This document shows, piece after piece, positions 1 to 6,503 of a stretch of DNA of 7,398 bases (position 1 is the stretch's first letter; every line of letters begins with the position of its first letter). The stretch is from contig JAJPZB010000177.1 in the NCBI GenBank assembly GCA_021204635.1, forward strand, positions 1 through 7,398, read 5' to 3'. Both the position numbers and the translations under genes were made by a program. This DNA comes from Opitutia bacterium (GTDB taxonomy: Bacteria; Verrucomicrobiota; Verrucomicrobiia; Opitutales; UBA953). The notes beneath the pieces were generated by a model. That model saw only the letters and a list, made by a program, of their open reading frames with translations, made no database searches and had not been told where the DNA came from.

Positions 1-10
1 ATCGTGGTCC

Positions 11-53
11 CCTCCCGCTAACTTAGCGGGAGAATCGCGCACTGCGTGCGCGA
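11..53. repeat. Left copy of flanking double-palindrome element
   Basis: Two perfect inverted repeats stand side by side. The first has 10-nt arms CTCCCGCTAA (12-21) and TTAGCGGGAG (23-32) around a single central C. The second has 7-nt arms CGCGCAC (36-42) and GTGCGCG (46-52) with a TGC loop. The same pair occurs in inverted orientation at 7336-7379 with one mismatch over about 43 bases. A double hairpin of this kind resembles REP/BIME-type extragenic palindromes. The family is not one I can name, and no RAYT transposase is in the window. Confidence 0.85.
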
Positions 54-280
54 ATAATTTTCAAAACTCCCGCCACAAACTCAACTCCCACCACTAACCC
101 AAGCCTCACAACAAACCCCTCCCACCACCAACCCAGGTCTCACCACTAACCCGCCGAGACAGACCCAACTCCCACCACTAACCCAACTCTCGCCACCAAC
201 CTGCCACCACGACAATCCCTGCGCCACAATCTCGCCACCAACCCAATCCTCACCACCAACCCGCCTGCTCTTTTCCGTGA

Positions 281-294
281 GGGACGTTAGTCCC
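281..294. repeat. Small palindrome with GTTA loop inside left array
   Basis: GGGAC (281-285) and GTCCC (290-294) enclose a GTTA loop. The same arm and loop layout (5-nt arms, GTTA loop) appears at 7381-7394 at the other end of the window, which suggests the two belong to one repeat family. No T-run follows on either strand, so I do not call it a terminator. Confidence 0.55.
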
Positions 295-306
295 GAACAA
301 ATCCGT

Positions 307-337
307 GTGACAACAATCGTGGCAGGTTTGTTGTCAC
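307..337. repeat. Perfect 10-bp stem-loop inside left array
   Basis: GTGACAACAA (307-316) and TTGTTGTCAC (328-337) form a perfect 10-bp stem with an 11-nt loop. It lies in the longest gap (253 to 337) between repeat cores and about 75 nt beyond the kamA stop in the direction of transcription. It could stabilise the 3' end of the kamA message, but there is no U-tract, so termination is uncertain. Confidence 0.5.
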
Positions 338-413
338 CACCAACCCAAGTCTCACAACGCACCCGCCACCACCAACCCACCGCCACAATCCTCGCCACTA
401 ACCCGCCACAAAC

Positions 414-1544
414 TCAGCACGGGTAGAAGTATTTTTTGCCGAGGAAGTTGCGCATTTCCACGCGACCTTCGGGCGAGATTGAATCGATGTAGTCGGGGTT
501 GACGGGCGTTTTCCCGCCGCCACCCGGGGCGTCGATGACGAATTGCGGCACGGCGTACCCGCTCGTAAAACCGCGCAATTGGCGGATAATTTCGATGCCT
601 TTTTGCACGGGGACGCGGAAGTGCGCCGTGCCGCGCACGGGGTCGCAGGCGTACAAATAGTATGGCCGCACACGCATTTGCAAAAGCCGATGGACGAGCG
701 AGCGCATTGTCTCCGCGTTGTCGTTGACGCCGCGCAGCAACACGGATTGGCTGCCCATCACGACGCCGGCGAACGCGAGCCGTTCGAGCGCGGCGGCGGT
801 CTCGCAGGAAAGTTCGTTCGGGTGATTTGCGTGAATGCTGAGCCAAATTGCGCCGTGTTTTTTGAAAATTTCGCACAGTCGCGGCGTGATTCTCTGCGGC
901 AAAAACACGGGGACGCGGGAGCCGAGGCGGATAAATTCCACGTGCGGAATTGCCCGCAACCGCGCGAGAAGTGCGTCGATTTCTTCGTCAGACAAAAGCA
1001 GGCAATCGCCACCGGAGACGAGGACGTCGCGCACCTCGGTGTGGGCGGCGATGTAGCGCAGGGCGGCTTCTATGTCGGGGCGGAACGCGTGGCCCGACGC
1101 GTCGGAGACGAGGCGCGACCTCGTGCAAAACCGGCAATAGCAGGCGCACTTGTTTGTCGAGATGAGCAAAACCCTGTCGGGATAGCGGTGGACGAGCCCG
1201 GGGCACGGCGAGAATTTTTCTTCGCCGATTGGGTCGGCGGCTTCTTCCGGCGCGATTTTTGTTTCGGCGAATCTCGGAATCACCTGCAGCCGCAGCGGGT
1301 CGGCGGGGTTGTCGCGGTCGATGAGGTTGAAATAATGCGGGGTCGCGGCAAATGCGAGGTGCGTGCCTGCGGCGTCGAGACCTGCGATTTCGTCTGGCGT
1401 GAGCCTGATTTTTTCTTCCAACTTCCGGCGGGTCGTTATGCGATTTTGCATTTGCCAGCGCCAGTCGTTCCATTTCTCTTCGGGGACGTCATTCCAAAGA
1501 CCTTGCCCCGACTTCCAATTTTCTTTGCCGTCTTGCGGAAACAT
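414..1544 (-). CDS. kamA: KamA-family radical SAM aminomutase (lysine 2,3-aminomutase-like)
   Basis: The predicted enzyme uses a 4Fe-4S cluster, S-adenosylmethionine and PLP to move an amino group from C2 to C3, with lysine the likely substrate. Counting from the ATG at 1544 (376 aa), the cluster motif CX3CX2C is C133, C137 and C140, followed by TRSR. R142 matches the lysine carboxylate-binding Arg134 of clostridial lysine 2,3-aminomutase. D301 and D338 match the two Asp residues that bind the side-chain amine, and K345 in DAPGGGGK is the PLP lysine. Spacing between these residues equals that of the clostridial enzyme (constant offset of 8). The zinc-site cysteines are missing: the position of Cys268 is Asn276, and the protein ends before the C-terminal Cys cluster. 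The PGGGGK and Asp pair argue against EpmB and glutamate 2,3-aminomutase, but substrate is inferred. A GTG at 1592 would add 16 residues; the ATG fits the family better. No clear ribosome binding site is seen. The TGA stop lies in a repeat sequence. Confidence 0.93.
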   Translation of the reverse strand: MFPQDGKENWKSGQGLWNDVPEEKWNDWRWQMQNRITTRRKLEEKIRLTPDEIAGLDAAGTHLAFAATPHYFNLIDRDNPADPLRLQVIPRFAETKIAPEEAADPIGEEKFSPCPGLVHRYPDRVLLISTNKCACYCRFCTRSRLVSDASGHAFRPDIEAALRYIAAHTEVRDVLVSGGDCLLLSDEEIDALLARLRAIPHVEFIRLGSRVPVFLPQRITPRLCEIFKKHGAIWLSIHANHPNELSCETAAALERLAFAGVVMGSQSVLLRGVNDNAETMRSLVHRLLQMRVRPYYLYACDPVRGTAHFRVPVQKGIEIIRQLRGFTSGYAVPQFVIDAPGGGGKTPVNPDYIDSISPEGRVEMRNFLGKKYFYPC

Positions 1545-1552
1545 TAATTTGT

Positions 1553-1589
1553 GCAGAATTTCTGCGGTTGCGCGGCGAGGCAGAATTTC
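1553..1589. promoter_or_regulatory. Palindrome plus direct repeat just upstream of kamA ATG
   Basis: A 13-nt perfect palindrome, GCAGAATTTCTGC (1553-1565), is followed by a direct copy of its first ten bases, GCAGAATTTC (1580-1589), 27 bp away. It lies 9 to 45 bp upstream of the chosen kamA start in a 105-bp intergenic gap. An operator for a dimeric regulator would look like this, but no promoter hexamers are convincing. If the alternative GTG start at 1592 is used, the site would be coding. Confidence 0.3.
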
Positions 1590-1596
1590 CACCCCG

Positions 1597-1616
1597 CGCG
1601 GCGCAATACCGCCGCG
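1597..1616 (-). terminator. GC-rich hairpin after the autotransporter stop (tentative)
   Basis: CGCGGCG and CGCCGCG form a 7-bp stem with a 6-nt loop, 33 nt after the autotransporter stop codon on the minus strand. There is no T-run after it, so it is a weak candidate for intrinsic termination. It may instead protect the 3' end of the long protease message or partly attenuate readthrough into kamA. Confidence 0.3.
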
Positions 1617-1649
1617 AGAATCAAAGATACTCGGCGACGATTTCGCAAA

Positions 1650-4600
1650 TCAGAAACGGCAGCGCACCATCAAATTGAAGTTGTGCTCCGGGCTCGCGTG
1701 GTCGCGCAACACATTGATGTCGTAGTCAAACGAAACGGTCAGCGAGTTCAACGCGAGAATCGTCACGCCGACGCCGGCAGTGAGGTAGTTGTTGCCATCG
1801 CGATTCATCGTGGTGGAGAAACTGTTGCCTGGCGCGACAACGAAGTCGCTGTTGATTTTTTCGTTGCGATCCAAAATTTCATACTGCCACGAAACGCGAG
1901 CCTCGGGCACGATCGTCACGAGTTCCTGAATATCGAAGCGGAGAGTGGCGCGCCACCCGATGCTTGCCACGAGGGAATTGTAGTTGAAATCGTTGACGCG
2001 CAATTCGTTAATCGCGCTCGACGCGTGCTCGGTGTAGCTCTCGATGTCGTTGTAGGCGTAGCGGAGAGAAGCGGTCGGGCCCGTCGTCCACTGATACGAA
2101 AGAGCGTGCGAGCCGGCATCCCATTCGTAGCCGATTTCGAGGTAGCCGACGAGTTGCGAGCCATCGGGCGAGGCGCTCGCGGTGCTGGAATAATCGCCGA
2201 TCCGCACCTTGCGCGAGAAATCGTAATCGACGTATCCATAGGAAACCATTCCCGTGTAGAAGAAGCTTCCGACGTCGTTGTTTTTCGAGCCCATGACATA
2301 GAGCCCGATGCCGCGCAAGCTTGCGTCAGTGTCGGAGCCGGAGGATTTCATATCGGCGCTGCCGTCGAGGTAATCGGCGAAAATGCCGATGGAAAGTTCG
2401 TCCATCACCGCGTAGTCGATGCCGATTGCGACGCTGCGCATTTCGTTCTTCGTCTTGTCGGTGTGGGCGCGCGAGTGCGAGTTGGAGAACGAATACCCGC
2501 CGTTTGCCCAAACCATCCAGTTGTCGTCATTGTTGTATGTCGCCAACTGGCGGAAGCCGGCGTCGGCGACCAAGTTCGGGTTTGCCGAGAACGAGAATCC
2601 GTATCTGCCGAAGAGCGGCGCCGACCACAAATCGGAAACGGGCGCACCGTTGCGAAGCTCGCGGGAGCGGCGGCTGATCATGCCGGTCACCGCCGACGCC
2701 TGCTTGTTGTGCAAATCGTTGATGGTGACGAGGTTCGTCGGCAGGAATTTGTCATACGCGTGCTCCAATTCGGTGAGCGTTTCCAACTTGTTTATCTCAT
2801 CTCGCAGGCTGACGCCGTTTGAATCATACTCGTAGCCCTTGCCGGCATTTGAGCCGTCTTCGAGGACGGTGCGGAGCGCGTTGACAATCGCGTGTTGCTC
2901 GCGCGTGAACGAATCGTAGGTGAGGCGCAGGCGATCTTCGGGGTCGATGCCCTCGACAACTTCCAAGGTTCCGGTCTCGGTATTAATTTCGTATGCGAGT
3001 TCCATTTCCTCGCCGTCGTGCCAAACCGTGGGCGTTTCGCTGAGACCTGAAATTTCCACATCCACGCCTTCTTCGACTTTGATGGAACCGCCGCTCGTCA
3101 GGCTGATAAACGAAATTTCCTTAGTCGGGAGAATATCCTGCAAAGTGATCGACACGACTGTCCCTTCCGACAACAGAACGCTCTTGTTGACCGCGAGAAC
3201 GTCGCCGGGAGTAATTTCGATCGTGCTGCCCTCTGTCGATTGGAAGCCGACATCGTCCAAAGCCTTAATTATTGTGGTGCCGACACCGGCGCCGCCGACG
3301 TAAAACACGCCATTTGCGTTCACTTGGACAGAGTTCGCGGAAATTGTGCCATAGGAGGGACCGTAAACCACAGCAGATTCGAGGCCGGACGTGGTGTATG
3401 TCCCGTGGATTGTCAAATCGTTCGTGATCTCCACGTCTCCGGCAATCGTCAAAATGCCACCGGCTGCGACGTCAACACCTTTCTTAAACGTCGCGCCCGT
3501 CGCGAAGGTCACGATGGAATTCCCCATGCTGAATGCTGCGCCGGAAATTGTTCCGGCGATTGTCGCGCGGGCATATTGGACAGATTCTTCCGTTATTGTT
3601 TCTCCGGTTTCCTCATCGACTTCCTTGGCAGTGTAATTTCCTCTGATGGTCAGATCGGAATTCAGACTCAGCGTCGCGTCTGCGCCGACATTGAGCGTGC
3701 CGTAAGTCGATGATGTCGCGCCAACCGTCATCGCCGACACCGTCGCGGTTACGCCGTCATTCACAGTGACGACACCACCGTTTGCGGATACGCTGAGATC
3801 GTTCTTGCCCGCAACAACGAAGCGACCACCGGTCATCGACACCGACGAACCGACGACTTCGCCATCCGAATACGAGGAGTTCGTATAGAGAGTGCCGCCC
3901 GTCATCGTTATCACACCGGAAACGTTCGCCGGAGATTTTTTGGTTCCCGAGATAAACACAGTGCCGCCACTGATATCGAGCGCGCCGGACAATGTTGCGC
4001 CGCCGTTGACATTCAGAGTTCCGGCGGAAACCAAGGTGCCGCGATCCGCCTCAACGACGCCACCATCGTCAATGTTTATCGTGCCGCCGTTGACATAAAT
4101 CTTCACGCCCTTCCAATCAGAATCATAAGTCGCAACCTGACCGCTCACGTTGAGCGTGCCGGCATTCATGATGATGGAATCTTCGACGAACAAACTCGCA
4201 CCGCTTTCAATCGTATAACTCGTGGAAGACGTGTCCCAGCAAAGCGCGTGAATGTTCAATTTGTCGCCCTTGGAAAGGGTCAAGTTGCTCGTGTCGAAAG
4301 CAATGGAACCGGTATTAATGACAAGCGTTGAAGCGCTGACCGTTCCCTCCGAATTGCCAAGATTTTCAAAACGAACCGTCCAGGTCCCATCTTCTGCCGA
4401 CGTTTCTGCGCCCCAAAACGCATTCGACGTAAACGTCCAACTCAACGTTCCATTCTCGTCAACATAGCCGGCAGATTTGCACTCCGCCCAAAGCAATTCC
4501 ACATCTTCACTGCTGAGCTTTGACGTGTCGAGAACGACGCTTTCCGTCCCCGAAGGCGAAACTATCGAAATCTTTAAATCCTTGAAGTAGTTGATTCCCG

Positions 4601-5915
4601 ACACATTGACGGTCAACTCAACGGATTCAACGCTCTTTTCGCCCGCGAATGTCGACGTCGACGCTGTGTTAAACGATTGAACCAAGATGCCGGAATCTTC
4701 TTCTTCTCCTGCGACGCCCAACGTCCCCGTTCCGCCGGAAGAACCCAGCGAGGTCGTTTGGCGAATCGTTTCATAGGCTATGCTCGTCGCGTAGTTGACA
4801 AAGCTGACGGCGTTGACCAAGCCGAAGCCGTAGTCGTTGGAAAAATGGTATCCGCCGGAATTTGTCGTCCACACGGAATCTTCCATCGTGTCGAGTTTGT
4901 CGCTCGTCGCGGCAAATGCCCACTTTGCCCAGCGCGTATCCATTGCGACGTTTGAGGCGGCGGCGAGCGCGATTACGCCCGAGACGACCGGCGCGGCAAA
5001 CGAAGTGCCCGAACTCGAATAATAAAGCGAAGAATTGTCGCCGGCATTTTCCTCCGTCTCTTCGTCGGCGTCCTCCGATTCTATGGTTCCGCGCGTGGTG
5101 GAATAAACGGCTGTGCCCGGGGCGCACACGAACAAGTTCGCGCCGTAGTCCGAGAATGTCGAATAAACGCCGTCTTTCGACGTTGCCCCGACGACGATTC
5201 CGCCCTCGTAGCCGGAAGACCCCGCGCCGTTTGCGTCAGCCAGCGATGTTTTGCGATCGTTGCCGGCGGCATAGACGAAAATGACGTTGTTGCGCGTCGC
5301 GGCGTCGAGCACCGTCACGGTCTCGTCGCTGTTGACATTGTACACGGAAGAAAACGCGGCAAGGCTGTCGCCAAAACTGCAATTTTTTATGCGGATTGTG
5401 GCGTCCTCGGTGTAGTTTCCGGATTCGTCAACGCCGCTCAAATACAGATATGCCTGCAAAATTTCCTCGTCGGACAAATCGACGTGGAGGCCTGCGAGAG
5501 TTGCCTGCGGCGCCGCGCCCGTCACGCCTATTCCGTTGCCACCGACAGCCGCCGCCATGCCGGCGACGAAGGTCCCGTGCGTCTCGCCGGAATACGCCTC
5601 GCTCGGGTCATCGCCATCGTAGGTTCCGACGAAGTCGTAGCTGTATTCCGAGCTGTAATTCCCCGCCAAATCGGGGTGCGAATAATCGAGCCAGTAATCG
5701 ACGATGCCGATGACGACACCCTTTCCCGTGTAGCCGTTGAGCCACGCGCCCTCGATGTTTATGCCGTTTCGCTCGGGGTCCCACTGCCATTGCTTGGAAT
5801 AGTAGGTGTCGCCCGTCGGGTCGAGAGCGAATGCCGGAGTTGTTCCCGCGCAAACCGCAAGCGCCGCCGCGCCCGCAAAAAAGAGGGTTTTCGTCAATCG
5901 GGGGATTTTTTTCAT
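1650..5915 (-). CDS. Secreted subtilisin-like serine protease autotransporter (S8 + P domain + beta-helix + barrel)
   Basis: This is a 1421-residue type V secreted protease. Residues 1-30 are a signal peptide (MKK start, hydrophobic core, AFA before the cleavage site). The S8 protease spans about 45-375: catalytic Asp73 (GIVD), His113 (HGTFVAG), oxyanion Asn219 (AAGN) and Ser305 (GTSFAAP) are all present, so it should be active. Residues about 405-537 look like a proprotein-convertase P domain (jelly-roll fold). Residues about 560-985 are Gly/Thr/Val-rich strands such as GTLNV, GGTINI and SGGTVFISG, typical of a passenger beta-helix. A helical linker (about 990-1090) precedes the barrel (about 1125-1421), which ends in an aromatic Phe, as expected for BAM recognition. 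An acidic insert (281-293) precedes Ser305. The protease is expected to be displayed on or released from the cell surface; its target is unknown. No Shine-Dalgarno precedes the ATG. Probably transcribed alone from 5916-6013, after the HU terminator. Confidence 0.95.
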   Translation of the reverse strand: MKKIPRLTKTLFFAGAAALAVCAGTTPAFALDPTGDTYYSKQWQWDPERNGINIEGAWLNGYTGKGVVIGIVDYWLDYSHPDLAGNYSSEYSYDFVGTYDGDDPSEAYSGETHGTFVAGMAAAVGGNGIGVTGAAPQATLAGLHVDLSDEEILQAYLYLSGVDESGNYTEDATIRIKNCSFGDSLAAFSSVYNVNSDETVTVLDAATRNNVIFVYAAGNDRKTSLADANGAGSSGYEGGIVVGATSKDGVYSTFSDYGANLFVCAPGTAVYSTTRGTIESEDADEETEENAGDNSSLYYSSSGTSFAAPVVSGVIALAAASNVAMDTRWAKWAFAATSDKLDTMEDSVWTTNSGGYHFSNDYGFGLVNAVSFVNYATSIAYETIRQTTSLGSSGGTGTLGVAGEEEDSGILVQSFNTASTSTFAGEKSVESVELTVNVSGINYFKDLKISIVSPSGTESVVLDTSKLSSEDVELLWAECKSAGYVDENGTLSWTFTSNAFWGAETSAEDGTWTVRFENLGNSEGTVSASTLVINTGSIAFDTSNLTLSKGDKLNIHALCWDTSSTSYTIESGASLFVEDSIIMNAGTLNVSGQVATYDSDWKGVKIYVNGGTINIDDGGVVEADRGTLVSAGTLNVNGGATLSGALDISGGTVFISGTKKSPANVSGVITMTGGTLYTNSSYSDGEVVGSSVSMTGGRFVVAGKNDLSVSANGGVVTVNDGVTATVSAMTVGATSSTYGTLNVGADATLSLNSDLTIRGNYTAKEVDEETGETITEESVQYARATIAGTISGAAFSMGNSIVTFATGATFKKGVDVAAGGILTIAGDVEITNDLTIHGTYTTSGLESAVVYGPSYGTISANSVQVNANGVFYVGGAGVGTTIIKALDDVGFQSTEGSTIEITPGDVLAVNKSVLLSEGTVVSITLQDILPTKEISFISLTSGGSIKVEEGVDVEISGLSETPTVWHDGEEMELAYEINTETGTLEVVEGIDPEDRLRLTYDSFTREQHAIVNALRTVLEDGSNAGKGYEYDSNGVSLRDEINKLETLTELEHAYDKFLPTNLVTINDLHNKQASAVTGMISRRSRELRNGAPVSDLWSAPLFGRYGFSFSANPNLVADAGFRQLATYNNDDNWMVWANGGYSFSNSHSRAHTDKTKNEMRSVAIGIDYAVMDELSIGIFADYLDGSADMKSSGSDTDASLRGIGLYVMGSKNNDVGSFFYTGMVSYGYVDYDFSRKVRIGDYSSTASASPDGSQLVGYLEIGYEWDAGSHALSYQWTTGPTASLRYAYNDIESYTEHASSAINELRVNDFNYNSLVASIGWRATLRFDIQELVTIVPEARVSWQYEILDRNEKINSDFVVAPGNSFSTTMNRDGNNYLTAGVGVTILALNSLTVSFDYDINVLRDHASPEHNFNLMVRCRF

Positions 5916-5946
5916 TTTAGAAAAGAAGGTTTGGTGAGAATAGAGA

Positions 5947-5986
5947 AATCCCGCCGATTAGGGGCTGGCGGATTCTGCGGGAGAAT
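5947..5986 (-). repeat. Leader hairpin, possible diverged copy of the flanking palindrome
   Basis: On the minus strand the segment begins ATTCTCCCGC and ends TAATCGGCGGGATT. The TCCCGC/GCGGGA arms and the bases next to them match the palindromes at 12-32 and 7357-7377, but the centre is replaced by about 22 unrelated bases. An alternative internal stem, CCGCC (+ strand 5951-5955) with GGCGG (5967-5971), extends by three pairs past one bulged base. It sits 32 to 71 nt upstream of the autotransporter ATG, so it may fold in the mRNA leader. Confidence 0.4.
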
Positions 5987-6013
5987 GTAAAAAAAGACGG
6001 TGCCCTGTCGCAA
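5984..6013 (-). promoter_or_regulatory. Candidate sigma70-type promoter for the autotransporter
   Basis: On the minus strand, TTGCGA (6008-6013) could be a -35 box and TACATT (5984-5989) a -10 box, with an 18-nt spacer containing a T7 run. Each hexamer matches the consensus in 4 of 6 positions. The position between the HU terminator and the autotransporter start is right, but the match is weak. The rest of 5916-6078 holds no gene. Confidence 0.3.
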
Positions 6014-6080
6014 GCCCAAAACCCAACACGACTCCGCCGCCGACAACGCAAACTTATGCGCGGGGCGACAGCGGCGGCGC

Positions 6081-6118
6081 AAAAAAAAGACCTGCCCCGC
6101 AATGGGACAGGCCTTTTT
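6081..6118 (-). terminator. hup: Intrinsic (Rho-independent) terminator of the HU gene
   Basis: On the minus strand, AAAGGCCTGTCCC (6116-6104) pairs with GGGGCAGGTCTTT (6098-6086) over 13 positions, two of them G-T wobbles, around the loop ATTGC. A T-run continues to 6081. It starts 13 nt past the HU TAA codon. The A-run on the opposite arm gives it some two-way character, but no plus-strand gene approaches it. Confidence 0.9.
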
Positions 6119-6131
6119 AGCGAAGGGAAAA

Positions 6132-6419
6132 TTATTTCGTCTTCGCGGCGAGTTGCTTGAGAGCAGAGCCGGCTTTGAACTTCACTGACTTGGACGCCTT
6201 GATCTTGATCTTCTCGCCGGTCTTCGGGTTCACACCCTGACGCGCGGCGCGATTCGCGATCGTGAACGTACCAAATCCGATGATTTGGACCGTCTTGTCT
6301 GTCTTGATTCCGTTCTTGATAGAATCGAGAACGGCCGCAAGGCAGCGTTCAGCGCACGCTTTCGACGTTTCACCGCCGAGAGCCACTTTTATCTTTTCGA
6401 TGAGTTCACCTTTGTTCAT
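6132..6419 (-). CDS. hup: HU-family histone-like DNA-binding protein
   Basis: This 95-residue nucleoid protein should bind and bend DNA as a dimer, with little sequence specificity. It has the full HU/IHF fold in the usual length: helical N-terminal half starting MNKGELIEKI, the IIGFGTF turn (46-52), and the beta-arm segment RAARQGVNPKTGEKI (57-71). Pro65 in the NP pair is the residue that intercalates into DNA in this family. The C-terminus is Lys-rich (KASKSVKFKAGSALK). Cys22 and Cys26 in the second helix are less usual. HU is more likely than IHF because the sequence is close to the generic HU pattern, but the two cannot be fully separated by eye. No Shine-Dalgarno precedes the ATG. It is flanked by its own operator-like upstream region and a strong terminator, so it is probably monocistronic. 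Confidence 0.96.
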   Translation of the reverse strand: MNKGELIEKIKVALGGETSKACAERCLAAVLDSIKNGIKTDKTVQIIGFGTFTIANRAARQGVNPKTGEKIKIKASKSVKFKAGSALKQLAAKTK

Positions 6420-6449
6420 TGGTACAATTTGTTGAGGTTTTTATTTCTG

Positions 6450-6503
6450 CGTCAACTCCCGTTGACGTGGATAAACAAAGGACGAGACGCGCAAAACGTC
6501 AAC
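6450..6503 (-). promoter_or_regulatory. HU upstream region with three CGTCAAC sites
   Basis: CGTCAAC (6450-6456) and GTTGACG (6461-6467) form a perfect 7-bp inverted repeat around TCCC. A third copy, CGTCAAC, lies at 6497-6503. Read on the minus strand, the third copy supplies TTGACG, a good -35 box (6497-6502); the -10 position 17 nt on reads TTTGTT (6474-6479), which is poor. The inverted repeat begins 30 nt upstream of the HU ATG, where a repressor or autoregulating protein would act. A DnaA-box-like TTATCCACG (6474-6466, one difference from TTATCCACA) overlaps it. Confidence 0.45.

Larger units (their letters stand above)
71..413 (-). repeat. Left array of GGGTTRGTGG-type repeats (C-rich on + strand)
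   Basis: Ten copies of the core CCACYAACCC start at 91, 125, 143, 175, 193 (last base T), 235, 253, 337, 369 and 395. Five of them (91, 125, 175, 235, 337) extend to an 18-nt module fitting CCACYAACCCARNYCTCR. Each of these is followed exactly 18 nt later by a second core, intact or degenerate (CAACAAACCC at 109, CAACGCACCC at 355). A related phrase, CGCCACAAACTCA, occurs at 72-84 and 404-416. The G-rich strand is the minus strand. The block has no believable coding potential, since open frames in it only translate the repeat into Trp/Val/Gly-rich strings. It has irregular spacing and no constant repeat-spacer structure, so it is not CRISPR. Confidence 0.85.

Noticed and set aside
81..398. 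Minus-strand open frame of 105 residues in the left array
   Set aside because: It is a translation of the GGTTGGTGG repeats (Trp, Val, Gly strings) and starts and ends within the array.
71..413. CRISPR array
   Set aside because: The repeat core is only 10-18 nt, spacing varies from 18 to 84 nt, and intervening sequence is itself related to the repeat. No cas gene is present.
543..1547. Plus-strand open frame of 334 residues opposite kamA
   Set aside because: It is fully antisense to a gene with an intact catalytic motif set. Its translation is rich in Arg/Ala/Gly/Val with no recognisable domain, as expected from the complementary strand of a GC-rich gene.
1545..1592. GTG start of kamA at 1592
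   Set aside because: It adds 16 residues without family support and would place the palindrome at 1553-1565 in coding sequence. The ATG at 1544 gives an N-terminus close to the known enzyme's length.
1551..2822. Plus-strand open frame of 423 residues opposite the barrel domain
   Set aside because: It is antisense to the autotransporter barrel, which has a clear reading frame. The translation has repeated Val/Ala/Arg patterns and no family match I can recognise.
5826..5915. Lipoprotein signal on the protease (Cys22)
   Set aside because: The residue before Cys22 is Val, which does not fit a lipobox, and a normal AFA cleavage site follows at 28-30.
5988..6007. Second terminator (GACAG..CCGTC followed by a T-run, minus strand)
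   Set aside because: Only three consecutive pairs form before mismatches. The T-run is better explained as promoter spacer.
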